This document shows positions 45,821 through 53,681 of a DNA stretch of 64,000 nucleotides, piece by piece. Below the pieces are notes generated by a model that was not told the DNA's origin, ran no database searches, and saw nothing but the letters and a program-made list of their open reading frames with translations. Source of the stretch: SZUA-430 sp964547645 (GTDB taxonomy: Bacteria; Pseudomonadota; Alphaproteobacteria; Micropepsales; Micropepsaceae). The DNA lies in assembly GCA_964547645.1 (NCBI GenBank), contig CAZJOM010000014.1, positions 1 through 64,000 of the forward strand, given 5' to 3'. Every line of letters begins with the position of its first letter. The stretch's first letter is position 1. The position numbers and the translations under genes were made by a program.

Positions 45821-46249
45821 GACGGACCAACACACATCGCTCTCAAGGTGGTCACTTCTACGCGGCGCACAAGCCTCGACTGCCGATTCAGTCTGCGAAA
45901 TCGCTTGGTGCTACGTTGGTGCCATCGCGACAGCGATGGCACCATGAACTTGGATGTGCAGACAGCGACTTGGGTGACCGATAGTGTCACCGCTTTTATC
46001 TTGCCCTCCGAATTTCTGGTCTTTCTTCTTACGTAAGCGTCTAAGCGTCCACTCGTTGCACGCTTGTTCCTTCTTACGCTCACATTTGCCTCTAGTTTTC
46101 GTGGAATTCCACGGCGTCGACTCAAGGGCAGTGGTCCTCTGCATCGCGGCACACTCGGCAAGGGCGTTGGAAGGTCACGCCGAGCTCTTGGTGTTCCCAC
46201 TCGGGGCAGGTTTGAGTCAGCCCAGAACCCCCGACATGACGCCGATCAA
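45821..46249. other. intergenic region holding the candidate oriT
   Basis: About 430 bases between the relaxase start and the end of the TraF-type gene, AT-richer than the flanks and with several inverted repeats. Minus-strand frames here are short and basic and lack a recognisable product. The region probably carries oriT and the relaxase promoter. Confidence 0.6.
45918..46010 (+). other. oriT: candidate origin of transfer (oriT)
   Basis: An 11-bp perfect dyad, GGTGCCATCGC-GACA-GCGATGGCACC (45918-45943), is followed by a 6-bp dyad GGTGAC-N7-GTCACC (45973-45991). Twelve bases after the latter comes TATCTTG/CCC (45997-46006), one mismatch from the IncP/RP4 nic region TATCCTG/CCC. In RP4 an inverted repeat likewise lies just before nic. 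The position next to the relaxase gene supports the call. The nicked strand would be the plus strand. Confidence 0.55.
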
Positions 46250-46807
46250 TCACCTCGAGAACGTCAATACCGGCAGGAGTTTGCCGACGACATCCTCACG
46301 CTCACTCGGCCCAAAATACCGCCCATCGAACGAAGCGGGCGACCCCTCGTTGAGCAAGAACAGCTCGTCATCCGCAAGCAACCGGCAACCCCGCCACGGT
46401 GCAAGACTCAAGCCCGCGTGATCGATCGGCAGTGCCTCGGCGACAGTTCTCGAATTGATCGAGACGGTTGCTCCCCGCACGCACACGAGATCGCCGCCAA
46501 GCGCTGCAACCCGCTTCACCGCCGGTGTGTCCGCAGGCAGATAGTGACGCCGCGCGGCCATCACCCGTGCCTCCTTGGGCAGCCACGCCAGCACCCAATC
46601 ACCGCGCACGACATTCTTTGTCACGCTCAACCAGAAGAGCCCTACGGGGGCACTCGCACTTGCGTTCCAGATCAAACGCGGCGCCGGTTTGATGACCTGA
46701 ACCAGGCCAAGCGACAAGCAAACACCCGCCGTCAGAAGTGTTACCTGGCGCGTCTGCCGCCCCGCCATCGCTGATAAGAGGCCACGGGCCGAGCGCGGTC
46801 TAAGCAT
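46250..46807 (-). CDS. traF: TraF-type S26 signal peptidase
   Basis: A 185-residue membrane-anchored protease. One N-terminal helix (about 22-42) is followed by S-A-S-A-P-V-G-L-F-W with the catalytic Ser and by V-K-R-V-A-A-L-G-G-D with the catalytic Lys. RP4 TraF is the model: it trims and cyclises the TrbC pilin. The start overlaps the upstream helix-turn-helix gene by 8 bases. Confidence 0.9.
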   Translation of the reverse strand: MLRPRSARGLLSAMAGRQTRQVTLLTAGVCLSLGLVQVIKPAPRLIWNASASAPVGLFWLSVTKNVVRGDWVLAWLPKEARVMAARRHYLPADTPAVKRVAALGGDLVCVRGATVSINSRTVAEALPIDHAGLSLAPWRGCRLLADDELFLLNEGSPASFDGRYFGPSEREDVVGKLLPVLTFSR

Positions 46808-47027
46808 CGCACGTGCTACCCTTCATGCGAGATTTCGACCAGGCTTCGAGATCGTCGATGTGGTAGCGGACATAGCGGCCATGCTTGCGGTAGAGCGGCC
46901 CGCCACCCTGCACCCGCATCTTTTCCAGCGTTCGGCGCGACAGCCCGACGAAGTGCGCTGCTTGCCCCGTGCTCAAAAATGGGCTCCCCTTCTTGGCCTT
47001 CTCGGCGCGTTCGCTTTCATCGCTCAT
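46800..47027 (-). CDS. AlpA/MerR-like helix-turn-helix protein
   Basis: A 75-residue protein. The body F-L-S-T-G-Q-A-A-H-F-V-G-L-S-R-R-T-L-E-K is a winged-helix DNA-binding motif of the AlpA/excisionase kind (HTH_17), with the wing Y-R-K-H-G-R-Y-V-R-Y-H-I-D-D-L-E. The ATG at 47027 gives the usual short N-terminus. It may act as excisionase or as a regulator of the traF unit. Confidence 0.85.
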   Translation of the reverse strand: MSDESERAEKAKKGSPFLSTGQAAHFVGLSRRTLEKMRVQGGGPLYRKHGRYVRYHIDDLEAWSKSRMKGSTCDA

Positions 47028-47366
47028 CGATCGTCGTGCTCCGGGCCCGCGACAGCCAACGTCACGGAACGAGAGCGAACATGGTCGCGACTGCAGTGCA
47101 TGAGCACCGGCGAAAACCCACGCTCCCATTTTCGCCGGAGACCTTTGAGCAAACCTCAACGCCCCGCCGTCCGGTTCGGCGAGGCGTTGAGCGCATCCGG
47201 CTCGACATGGTGGGACCGGCTAAGGCTAGCTGCTGGCGGAGCGTCCAGACGTTCCCCGCCCCGTGTGCCGCATTCCGCGTGCGGCTTGCTCACGAGTGTC
47301 GCGATGGGAGACGGGCCGGAAGCGAAGCGGGCCCGCAACTCAAGAGGTGCGAGGCCGCCACCGGCG
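47028..47366. other. intergenic region with two strong hairpins
   Basis: About 340 bases between the DUF736 gene end and the AlpA-like gene. It contains no supported gene but two stable dyads, listed next. Confidence 0.6.
47107..47191. repeat. paired inverted repeats upstream of the AlpA-traF unit
   Basis: The first is a perfect 10-bp dyad, CCGGCGAAAA / TTTTCGCCGG (47107-47116 and 47129-47138, 12-base loop). The second has 14-bp arms with one mismatch, CTCAACGCCCCGCC / GGCGAGGCGTTGAG (47155-47168 and 47178-47191, 9-base loop). No T-run follows in the minus direction after the second arm, so they are not plain terminators. They could be protein-binding sites or leader structures. Confidence 0.7.
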
Positions 47367-47687
47367 TCAGTCCGCCGGATTCCAGATCACCGCGAAATTG
47401 TCGTCGCCTTCACCGGGCGCGCGGCCGAGATTGGCGTAGAGTTTGCGGGGACCGAACTCGGGGGCTGCGAGACTCAGGGACACGTAGTCTTTGCCCGAGG
47501 ATTCGCCGTGGCGAACCCAGCCGGCTCCGACATCCGCCCCGCCCGAGACGACCCGGAAGTCGGGATGATTGTCGGCGGATTTGTTCGCGTTCGGGACGAT
47601 TTCGATCTCGGCGCGGATTGTGAGCGTCTTGAGCTGACCCTTGTAGCCGCCGTTCGTTTGGCGGGTGACGTAACCGATTGCAGGCAT
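47367..47687 (-). CDS. DUF736 family protein
   Basis: A 106-residue protein with the typical start M-P-A-I-G-Y-V-T-R-Q and the body V-S-G-G-A-D-V-G-A-G-W-V-R-H, then D-Y-V-S-L-S-L-A-A-P-E-F-G and the ending V-I-W-N-P-A-D. Ribosome site AAAGGAGATC upstream of the ATG. It is a different subtype from the copy near 27.6 kb. The function of the family is unknown. Confidence 0.88.
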   Translation of the reverse strand: MPAIGYVTRQTNGGYKGQLKTLTIRAEIEIVPNANKSADNHPDFRVVSGGADVGAGWVRHGESSGKDYVSLSLAAPEFGPRKLYANLGRAPGEGDDNFAVIWNPAD

Positions 47688-47974
47688 GATACTGATCTCC
47701 TTTATCGCTCCCCGTGGGAACCATTTCCCTTGGGGCGCAACGCGGACCAGATGGGCTTAGGGCCAGCTGTTGCACCGAAGGCCGAAGCGAAGCGTAGGGC
47801 CCGAGACCGGCGGATTTTTGGAACGCAGTGGCCGCGAGGAGCCGCCCTTCGCGGCGGGGAAAAAACCAGCGGACGAGGGTTGCAACGGACGACCCAAGCC
47901 CATAGGTCCCAAGCGCAAGACCCAAGGGACATGGTGCGCCCTGAGAGCGTGAAGGCGACAGGTTCAGCCCGCGC
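47688..47974. other. GC-rich gene-free stretch
   Basis: About 290 bases upstream of the DUF736 gene. It includes a hairpin near 47710-47735 (GGGAA / TTCCC flanked by CCCC / GGGG). No gene is supported; a long plus-strand frame running through it is a composition artefact. Confidence 0.5.
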
Positions 47975-48265
47975 GGAAACTCACCAGCCGACGAACGGCC
48001 GCTCACGAATCAGCTCAACCCCTGCGAAAATCCGAACCGAGACAGCGTTCCCTAAGCAAAAAAAGCCGCCGAACCTCCCACCGACTGACCGTCTCGGGCG
48101 GGGCCAATGTGGGGGCCGGGTGGGTCCGCCATGCAGCAGAACCCAGCGGTAAAAATGCTCTGTCCCCGTGTCGCTCAGCCGCCGAGTTCGAGGTCCGAAG
48201 TGCTCCCGCCAAGCCGCCCCCGCACCGGAAGGCAGAGACATTTCACCGGGATCGCCGAAGACGGC
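47975..48265 (+). pseudogene. degenerate DUF736 copy on the plus strand, frameshifted
   Basis: Three plus-strand frames in succession carry pieces that line up with the intact copy 300 bases away: T-H-Q-P-T-N-G and K-I-R-T-E-T-A-F-P (for T-R-Q-T-N-G-G and T-I-R-A-E-I-E-I-V-P), then V-S-G-G-A-N-V-G-A-G-W-V-R-H and P-S-G-K (for V-S-G-G-A-D-V-G-A-G-W-V-R-H and S-S-G-K), then V-S-L-S and G-P-K. At least two frameshifts separate them. It is an inverted, decayed DUF736 gene. Confidence 0.65.
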
Positions 48266-48292
48266 GGCTGCCGCGCCGCCGCCCTCGCACGT

Positions 48293-50011
48293 TCAAGACT
48301 GCGGGAACAAGTCCGCAATCTCCGTCCACGCCGCTACATGCGTGAGCCCGCCGCGCGCGGTGTAGCCACGCGGCGGAAACGCCATCCACCCCGGCAACCA
48401 CGCCGCCACCCGGGCCCGCCCGTTCGCGCCGTCGAGGTGGTCACGGACGATCTGCTTCTGGGTTTTGAGCTTCTCAGCGACGTTGCTATCGGCGACCTCC
48501 TTGCCCGCGACCTCGGCCAGCATCGCATTGACCACGCTCTTCTCGCGCACGAGATCGAAAAACGCTTCGTCGGCCTGCCACGAAGCCGTGACATCGACCT
48601 TCAACTGCGCCCCAACCGCCTCGACCAGCGCGCCACCGGCGGCCAGCGTGTCGGCGGCCAGCACAGCGAGCACCCGCATCACTTCGGCGTTCGGCAGTTT
48701 CAGCAGCGTGGCAAACACCCGCGCGGCGGCCCCTTCCCCGCCGCCTTGCACAAGCGCGGCATCTTCGTCATCCAGACCGAGCAGGGTCACGATCTCGGCC
48801 CGCCGCCTGAGAAACGCATCCTGCGCCGGGCTCGCCGCGAGGCTCTCGCCGATCGCTGTCGCCTTCGCGGTTTGCGGCTCGGCCCTCACCTGCCAGAGCG
48901 GCGAGCCGCACAGCGCCGTCGCAATCACGAGCCGCAGTGCGACGTCCGGCACGCCGATCAGCGCCTGCCGGACGGCCGAATGACGGTGCAGATCGATGTA
49001 GTTCTGCAGCGCCGCCGACACTTCCGGCCGCGCCGCTGCGACGGCTTCCTCGCCAACGTCCCTACCACTTTCCGCCTGCACCTGCCGCGCCTTCTTCGCA
49101 GGCAGATACCCCTCGAACGTCTCGACCTCGCCGCGCGCGGAGACCGTCACGAACACATGGCCGCCCTTCTTCTTCGAGACCTTTTCATGCTCCCATTCGT
49201 GGAACCGCTCGCCCGGCTCCAAGATCACGACCTCGCGCCAGCCGTTCGCCAGATAAGTGTCGCGTTTGACCGCGATAGCGCGATTCTGCAAGTCCCAAAA
49301 CGCTTGCGCGTCGGCAAAATACGCGTCCTCGCCGAACAGATCGGCGACGATCTTGCACTTGTAATCGTCGAGCGGGAACAGCGCCGCCGTGGTCGCTATC
49401 GACGCGCCCCCGAACAGCCAGCGCTTCAGGCTCTGCCCATAAGGGACCTCTGCCTCGTCGTCCTCGAACAATTTCAGCCAGGACTGCTGCTGCGCTTTCG
49501 TGGCGAGCGTCAGCTGCTGAACCGTCTCCGCGTCGATCTCTTCGCGCCGGTACGCCTCTTTGATCTTGGGCAGAAGGTGGCCGAGTGCGAGGCGGCGTTT
49601 GACCGCAAGCTCGCTCAAGCCGAACGTCGCCGCGATCTCGGCGACCGTCTTGCCCTGCTTGATCAGCCGTACGAACGTATCGTGCTGGGTCATCTCGCCG
49701 GGATCGAGGCGCGCGACGTTCTCGATCAAAGACGCCTCGAGCGCCGCCGCATCGTCGCTCTCGTCCATCACCGCGCACGGTAAGAGCGCCTCTCCCCCGT
49801 TCTCCGCCGCGACCGCCTTCGCCGCGAAATACCGACGCCGCCCGGCGACAATTTCGAAACCGTCAGCGTTTGGCCGCACGAGAAGGGGTTGCAATATGCC
49901 TCGCGCGCGGACGCTCGGCAGAATGTCGGCGATGTCCGGCGCACGCCTGCCGTGGCGCATGTTCAGGGCCGAGACGTGCAGCCGGTCGAGTGGAATATGT
50001 TGAAGTTGCAT
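48293..50011 (-). CDS. ParB/RepB-like partition protein of the element
   Basis: A 572-residue protein. The ATG at 50011 gives M-Q-L-Q-H-I-P-L-D-R-L. The ParB/Srx domain is clear (V-R-A-R-G-I-L-Q-P-L-L-V-R, I-V-A-G-R-R-R-Y-F-A-A), followed by the A-L-E-A-S-L-I-E-N-V motif and a helix-turn-helix (T-V-A-E-I-A-A-T-F-G-L-S). The long C-terminal part is variable. Such large ParB-like proteins are constant members of alphaproteobacterial ICEs and may act in maintenance or gene control. No parA is adjacent. Confidence 0.9.
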   Translation of the reverse strand: MQLQHIPLDRLHVSALNMRHGRRAPDIADILPSVRARGILQPLLVRPNADGFEIVAGRRRYFAAKAVAAENGGEALLPCAVMDESDDAAALEASLIENVARLDPGEMTQHDTFVRLIKQGKTVAEIAATFGLSELAVKRRLALGHLLPKIKEAYRREEIDAETVQQLTLATKAQQQSWLKLFEDDEAEVPYGQSLKRWLFGGASIATTAALFPLDDYKCKIVADLFGEDAYFADAQAFWDLQNRAIAVKRDTYLANGWREVVILEPGERFHEWEHEKVSKKKGGHVFVTVSARGEVETFEGYLPAKKARQVQAESGRDVGEEAVAAARPEVSAALQNYIDLHRHSAVRQALIGVPDVALRLVIATALCGSPLWQVRAEPQTAKATAIGESLAASPAQDAFLRRRAEIVTLLGLDDEDAALVQGGGEGAAARVFATLLKLPNAEVMRVLAVLAADTLAAGGALVEAVGAQLKVDVTASWQADEAFFDLVREKSVVNAMLAEVAGKEVADSNVAEKLKTQKQIVRDHLDGANGRARVAAWLPGWMAFPPRGYTARGGLTHVAAWTEIADLFPQS

Positions 50012-50098
50012 AAGTTGGTTCTCCGTTGGGTTCGATAAACCGGCTGGCCCGCGACAGCGCAGACCCACAAACGCGGAGCAAGCCGGGCGCAACAGCGC

Positions 50099-51079
50099 TC
50101 AGGCTCCGTCCGCGCCGGACGAAAATTCAAAATTGATGAGGGATTCGACATCCAGTGCGCGCTGATCGTTGTGCCCCTCACGAAACGCCAACACATAATC
50201 GGCCGCTTTTGACGCCGCAGATGCCGCCCGGAAAATCGCCCGGCTGTCCTCGCACAACAGCGCAAGCCATTCGCCGAGGTAATCGGCGTGCCGCACGGTC
50301 GGCACAATGTCGAGCGCCGCGCACACGAATGCGCCTGCCAATTCGGCGACCAGCTCTTCGCGCGCATAGGCTTTTGAGCGATACGCACCCGCCTGATCGC
50401 GGTTCAGACGCGAGGCACTTCCTGTCCAGTGCGATAATTCGTGAAACGCCGTCCGATGCCAGTTGATCGGCTCAAAGAACGCTTGCGGCGGCGGTACATG
50501 CACCGTGTCTACGCCCGGACTATAAAACGCTTCGCTGCCGCCGATACGGAACTTCGCACCGGTCGCGCGGATCAACGCCTCGGCCCGGGGCAGGATCAGC
50601 GGCTCCGGCGCTGGCGGCGCATCGGCAAGGAGTTCCTCCGGCAATCCTTCGCATTGCTCGACATTGAACATAGTGAAGCGCTTCAAGAACGGAATTGACG
50701 CGTCACGCTTACCGTCTGCACCATCCTTACCAACCGCCTCGCGCCGCTCCTTCGGCACAAAGCGGTCGGCGAAGACGACCATTGTCCCCACCTCGCCCTT
50801 GCGCACATGTCCACCCAAGGCCAGCGCCTGACGAAACGTCAGCCAAGCCTGACGGGCAAAGCCACGCTCGATCACCGCGCCCCAGAGAATAAGGACATTG
50901 ATCCCCGAATAGCGCCGCGCCGTCGCCGCGTTTTGCGGCAAGCCGAGGCAAGCCTTCACCCGCCCCCAAGGCTGCACCCAAGGCACCCGCCCCGCCGCAA
51001 GTTCGCCGACGATCTTGTCCGTCACTTGCGCGTAGAGACTCGGCCGATCCGCCCCACAGCATTCGATGCTTTGCTCCAT
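50099..51079 (-). CDS. ardC: ArdC-like antirestriction protein with zinc metallopeptidase domain
   Basis: A 326-residue protein. The N-terminal domain (Y-A-Q-V-T-D-K-I-V, then W-V-Q-P-W, Y-S-G-I-N-V-L) is the ssDNA-binding part of ArdC/DUF1738. The C-terminal domain has F-H-E-L-S-H-W-T-G-S (H-E-L-S-H at 213-217) and A-R-E-E-L-V-A-E, the zinc ligands. ArdC protects incoming single-stranded DNA from restriction during conjugation. An upstream GTG (51100) is an alternative start. Confidence 0.9.
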   Translation of the reverse strand: MEQSIECCGADRPSLYAQVTDKIVGELAAGRVPWVQPWGRVKACLGLPQNAATARRYSGINVLILWGAVIERGFARQAWLTFRQALALGGHVRKGEVGTMVVFADRFVPKERREAVGKDGADGKRDASIPFLKRFTMFNVEQCEGLPEELLADAPPAPEPLILPRAEALIRATGAKFRIGGSEAFYSPGVDTVHVPPPQAFFEPINWHRTAFHELSHWTGSASRLNRDQAGAYRSKAYAREELVAELAGAFVCAALDIVPTVRHADYLGEWLALLCEDSRAIFRAASAASKAADYVLAFREGHNDQRALDVESLINFEFSSGADGA

Positions 51080-51439
51080 ACTCGCCACGCGCTCCTCCAC
51101 CCTTCGCGCCCTTTCCCCGGAAGCAGGGCGGGCGGCACGACCGGGTAGGCCCGCTGAGCGAGGCGGACTGCACCTGACAAGGCCGGAACGAAGTGGAGGA
51201 CCCGCGCACCTTCGCGCGGGTTGCGGTCCGCCGCAGCGGGCCTAGACGGGGAGTGCCGCCCGCCCTGCGTGAGGGGAAAGCCACAAAAGATTTCATCGCG
51301 GAACGCGATGGCAGTCCGCGGGAGCCGCGGCAATCCGCGTCAGCGGGCAAAGCCCGAAGGGCCGAGACGCCGCTTGGCGGCTCGGTTCACGCGCACGCGG
51401 CGATGAGGACCAAAGGTCCGATCGGACGCCCACCAAAGG
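51080..51439. other. highly structured non-coding stretch
   Basis: About 360 GC-rich bases between ardC and the XRE gene. Besides the long fold-back listed next, it contains CATCGCG-GAA-CGCGATG (51294-51310) and GGACC-AAA-GGTCC (51407-51419). No gene is supported on either strand. Confidence 0.65.
51123..51268. repeat. 146-bp nested inverted repeat (candidate structured RNA or cruciform)
   Basis: Nested perfect arms: GCAGGGCGGGCGGCAC (51123-51138) with its complement at 51253-51268, TAGGCCCGCTG (51146-51156) with 51234-51244, GGCGGAC (51162-51168) with 51226-51232, and an apical hairpin ACCCGCGC-ACCTTC-GCGCGGGT (51200-51221). Together 42 base pairs fold the whole stretch back on itself. It lies 44 bases upstream of ardC, in its probable leader, or it may act at the DNA level. 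Confidence 0.8.
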
Positions 51440-51679
51440 CTAGAAATCGCGCGAAAGCGCCTTCACGAATTCGACCGGATCGGCGCGCAGGAGCTTAAAG
51501 ATGTGAACCAGCTCGACAACGTCGAGGCGCCGTTCGCCGCTTTCGCATTTGGAAACAAAGGATTGCGGGCGGCCCAGCCGCCGCGCCAGCTCGTGTTGGC
51601 TCAAGCCTGCTGCTTCCCGCGCCGCCGTCAGGGCTTCCCGTAGTTTCTGGTATTGTCGTGTGTGGGTGGATTTTCGCAT
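51440..51679 (-). CDS. XRE-family helix-turn-helix regulator
   Basis: A 79-residue, single-domain DNA-binding protein: A-A-R-E-A-A-G-L-S-Q-H-E-L-A-R-R-L-G-R-P, then F-V-S-K-C-E-S-G-E-R-R-L-D. Small XRE regulators of this kind control element excision or transfer genes. It is divergent from the DUF2285 gene, with 160 bases between them. Confidence 0.9.
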   Translation of the reverse strand: MRKSTHTRQYQKLREALTAAREAAGLSQHELARRLGRPQSFVSKCESGERRLDVVELVHIFKLLRADPVEFVKALSRDF

Positions 51680-51839
51680 GCGCGCTGGTGTCGGCGCTTG
51701 CGAAGTTGATCCTTAGTTCGGATTATCCCAAAACGGGTTCACGGAGCGGCGACGTTTTTCCGACTCGCTGGAGCGTCGAATCGTCGGCGTGTTCTTCCAG
51801 GCCCAACGTGCTAGACCCCGGTGCGCCAAGGATAAAGCC

Positions 51840-52148
51840 ATGGCAGAAACCCAAAAACGTGCCGCGCCCAAAGGCATGGGCCGTCCGCCCACGATGTCGC
51901 GCTTGTCTGGGGTGGCACCGAAAGCTCCACGGATTACGGCCTACGATGAGGCGCATTTCCAGACTTATCTGCGGCTTCTGGATGCGCAAGCGCACAATGC
52001 ACCGGTGGGCGACCTAGTGGCGATCATTCGCGAGGCGGCACCGCAGATGAACGCCAGCAAAGCGCGCGCGGCGTTGCGCAGCCATTTGAATCGCGCGATT
52101 TGGCTGAGCGAACAGGGCTATCGCAGCGGCCTCCGCAAACGACGGTAG
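51840..52148 (+). CDS. DUF2285 family small DNA-binding-like protein
   Basis: A 102-residue protein. The ATG at 51840 follows AAGGATAAAGCC. The body Y-D-E-A-H-F-Q-T-Y-L-R-L-L-D-A and A-L-R-S-H-L-N-R-A, W-L-S-E-Q-G-Y-R fits DUF2285, a helical family of conjugative elements with a presumed DNA-binding role. The basic, Pro-rich N-terminus is variable. It is convergent with the next gene (3 bases between stops). Confidence 0.8.
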   Translation: MAETQKRAAPKGMGRPPTMSRLSGVAPKAPRITAYDEAHFQTYLRLLDAQAHNAPVGDLVAIIREAAPQMNASKARAALRSHLNRAIWLSEQGYRSGLRKRR

Positions 52149-52151
52149 CGA

Positions 52152-52880
52152 TCAGCGCAAGAATTCGCGGTAACCGCCGTTCATCAAGAGGCGGCCGCGG
52201 CGAATGGCACGGCGGACGCTGTCGCGGAGATATTCGCCGGGATCGTTCCAGTCGGCCATGATGCGCGCGTGTCCGTAAAGTGCGATGGCGATTTCGCGAT
52301 GAGGCGCACCGCTCAGAGCACCATCGAGTACTTGTACAACTCGTGTGAGCCGGTCCGAGGTCCCGTCGGAACGGAAGTGGCGCTGCGGAAGCGCGCCGGA
52401 GAAAAGGTAGTCGTTGAAGCAGTTGAGAGCGCGCCAGCGGCACTGCGCGTCGCGCGTTGGGACAACGGCCTCGGTTAGAATACGGTCCGGCTCCGAGCCG
52501 CTCATGACCCAAACCGACAACTGAAGGCGCCGCACGCCGTCGCAGATGAGAACATGGTGCATGCGCGGCACGCGCAGAGTATCGGTGGCGGTCGAACAAC
52601 AACCGCTCACCAGCGGGAGAACGTGGGGACAGGCGCCCGGATCCCAGAAGAGCCTTGCCTCCAGAGCGTTCTTCGCCGGATCGTCCGTACGCAGAAGACC
52701 CCAATGCCGCAATGCCTCGAATTGTGAACGAGGTTCGGCTATCGCCAGGGACTCTTCATGTTCCTCACGAAACCGCGGGTTCCGGCGCAGGAATTCCCAA
52801 GCCCAGCCAAGCCGGGTCAAACGTGCGGTATAGGCATAGCTCTCCTTGCTCCGCCAATCGAGCCGCTGCTCGGACCTCAT
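52152..52880 (-). CDS. DUF6499-DUF2285 two-domain protein
   Basis: A 242-residue protein. The N-terminus D-W-R-S-K-E-S-Y-A-Y-T, then W-A-W-E-F-L-R-R-N is the DUF6499 motif; the C-terminus (Y-L-R-D-S-V-R-R-A-I-R-R-G-R-L-L-M) is DUF2285. This architecture is a standard component of alphaproteobacterial ICEs and is thought to be regulatory; direct evidence of function is lacking. Confidence 0.85.
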   Translation of the reverse strand: MRSEQRLDWRSKESYAYTARLTRLGWAWEFLRRNPRFREEHEESLAIAEPRSQFEALRHWGLLRTDDPAKNALEARLFWDPGACPHVLPLVSGCCSTATDTLRVPRMHHVLICDGVRRLQLSVWVMSGSEPDRILTEAVVPTRDAQCRWRALNCFNDYLFSGALPQRHFRSDGTSDRLTRVVQVLDGALSGAPHREIAIALYGHARIMADWNDPGEYLRDSVRRAIRRGRLLMNGGYREFLR

Positions 52881-52973
52881 GAGGGTGCGCCTCGCTCGCG
52901 GAACCGATTCGAGCCCTACATCGGAGCGCTCGCAGCCTGTGTCGGCACACAGGTTGACGGCAGACTGAGACGC

Positions 52974-53681
52974 TTATAGGGCTGCCGCGAGGCGGACCAC
53001 GGCCTGACATACGGTTCTGACACCGAATTTGTGCTTCGCGTTGTCGAGATGAAACGACACCGTCCTGCGCTTCACGCCCAGAATGCGCGCCGTCTCCCAA
53101 GCGGACTTTCCTCTTGCGGCCCATTCGAGACACTCGAACTCGCGCTGCGTCAGCCGCACACCCGCTATGACACGATCGGGTCGGAGCAGTTGACGCGCCC
53201 GCAAATGTACGATGACCGCCATCAACTGCAGCGTCCGGCGATTGACTTCAACACTGCGCCTGAACGACCGCGACGGTTCGCCTGCGACGAGCGTCAGCGC
53301 TGCGATGGGATGCGACGGCTCGTGAAACGGAATCGCAAACCCGGCGGAGATGCCGAATTGCGACGCCTCGTCGAAGAACTGGCGCAGCGCCAACGTCGAG
53401 TGCCGCGGAGCACCTTGCCACGTAAAAGCGGTATCGCAGCTACCGATGCGTTGAAAAACCGGATCGATCTCTTTGTACCTTTGGCTGGTATAGCGGTCGA
53501 TCCAGGCCTGCGGATAGGTGGAGACGAGGCCGCCTCCAACGGTATTGCGGTCGGACCGAACAAAGTAGGCAAAACGCGCAACACCGAGCGCTTCGAATCC
53601 AGTTGCCGTGGTCGAGCGGAGCGTCGCCAAGTCCTTGCTCGCTCGTATGCCTTCGACAAAGTCTTGGAAGACTCGTTGCAC
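52974..53681 (-). CDS. LuxR-type quorum-sensing regulator without a LuxI neighbour
   Basis: A 235-residue protein. The autoinducer-binding domain shows W-I-D-R-Y, then Y-K-E-I-D-P-V, with the Tyr and Asp that contact the acyl-homoserine lactone in TraR. The C-terminal GerE domain has L-T-Q-R-E-F-E-C-L-E-W-A-A-R-G-K-S. GTG start. In related elements TraR/LuxR proteins trigger conjugation at high density. No luxI lies in the window, so it may respond to signals made elsewhere. Confidence 0.9.
   Translation of the reverse strand: MQRVFQDFVEGIRASKDLATLRSTTATGFEALGVARFAYFVRSDRNTVGGGLVSTYPQAWIDRYTSQRYKEIDPVFQRIGSCDTAFTWQGAPRHSTLALRQFFDEASQFGISAGFAIPFHEPSHPIAALTLVAGEPSRSFRRSVEVNRRTLQLMAVIVHLRARQLLRPDRVIAGVRLTQREFECLEWAARGKSAWETARILGVKRRTVSFHLDNAKHKFGVRTVCQAVVRLAAAL

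Noticed and set aside
44087..46036. 649-codon plus-strand open frame
   Set aside because: Antisense to the relaxase gene, which has clear relaxase motifs; the frame is Arg/Pro-rich without domains.
46860..48152. 430-codon plus-strand open frame
   Set aside because: Antisense to the AlpA-like and DUF736 genes; low-complexity basic sequence except for the decayed DUF736 end.
48107..49783. 558-codon plus-strand open frame
   Set aside because: Antisense to the ParB-like gene; only its first codons overlap real signal, the DUF736 remnant, which is annotated separately.
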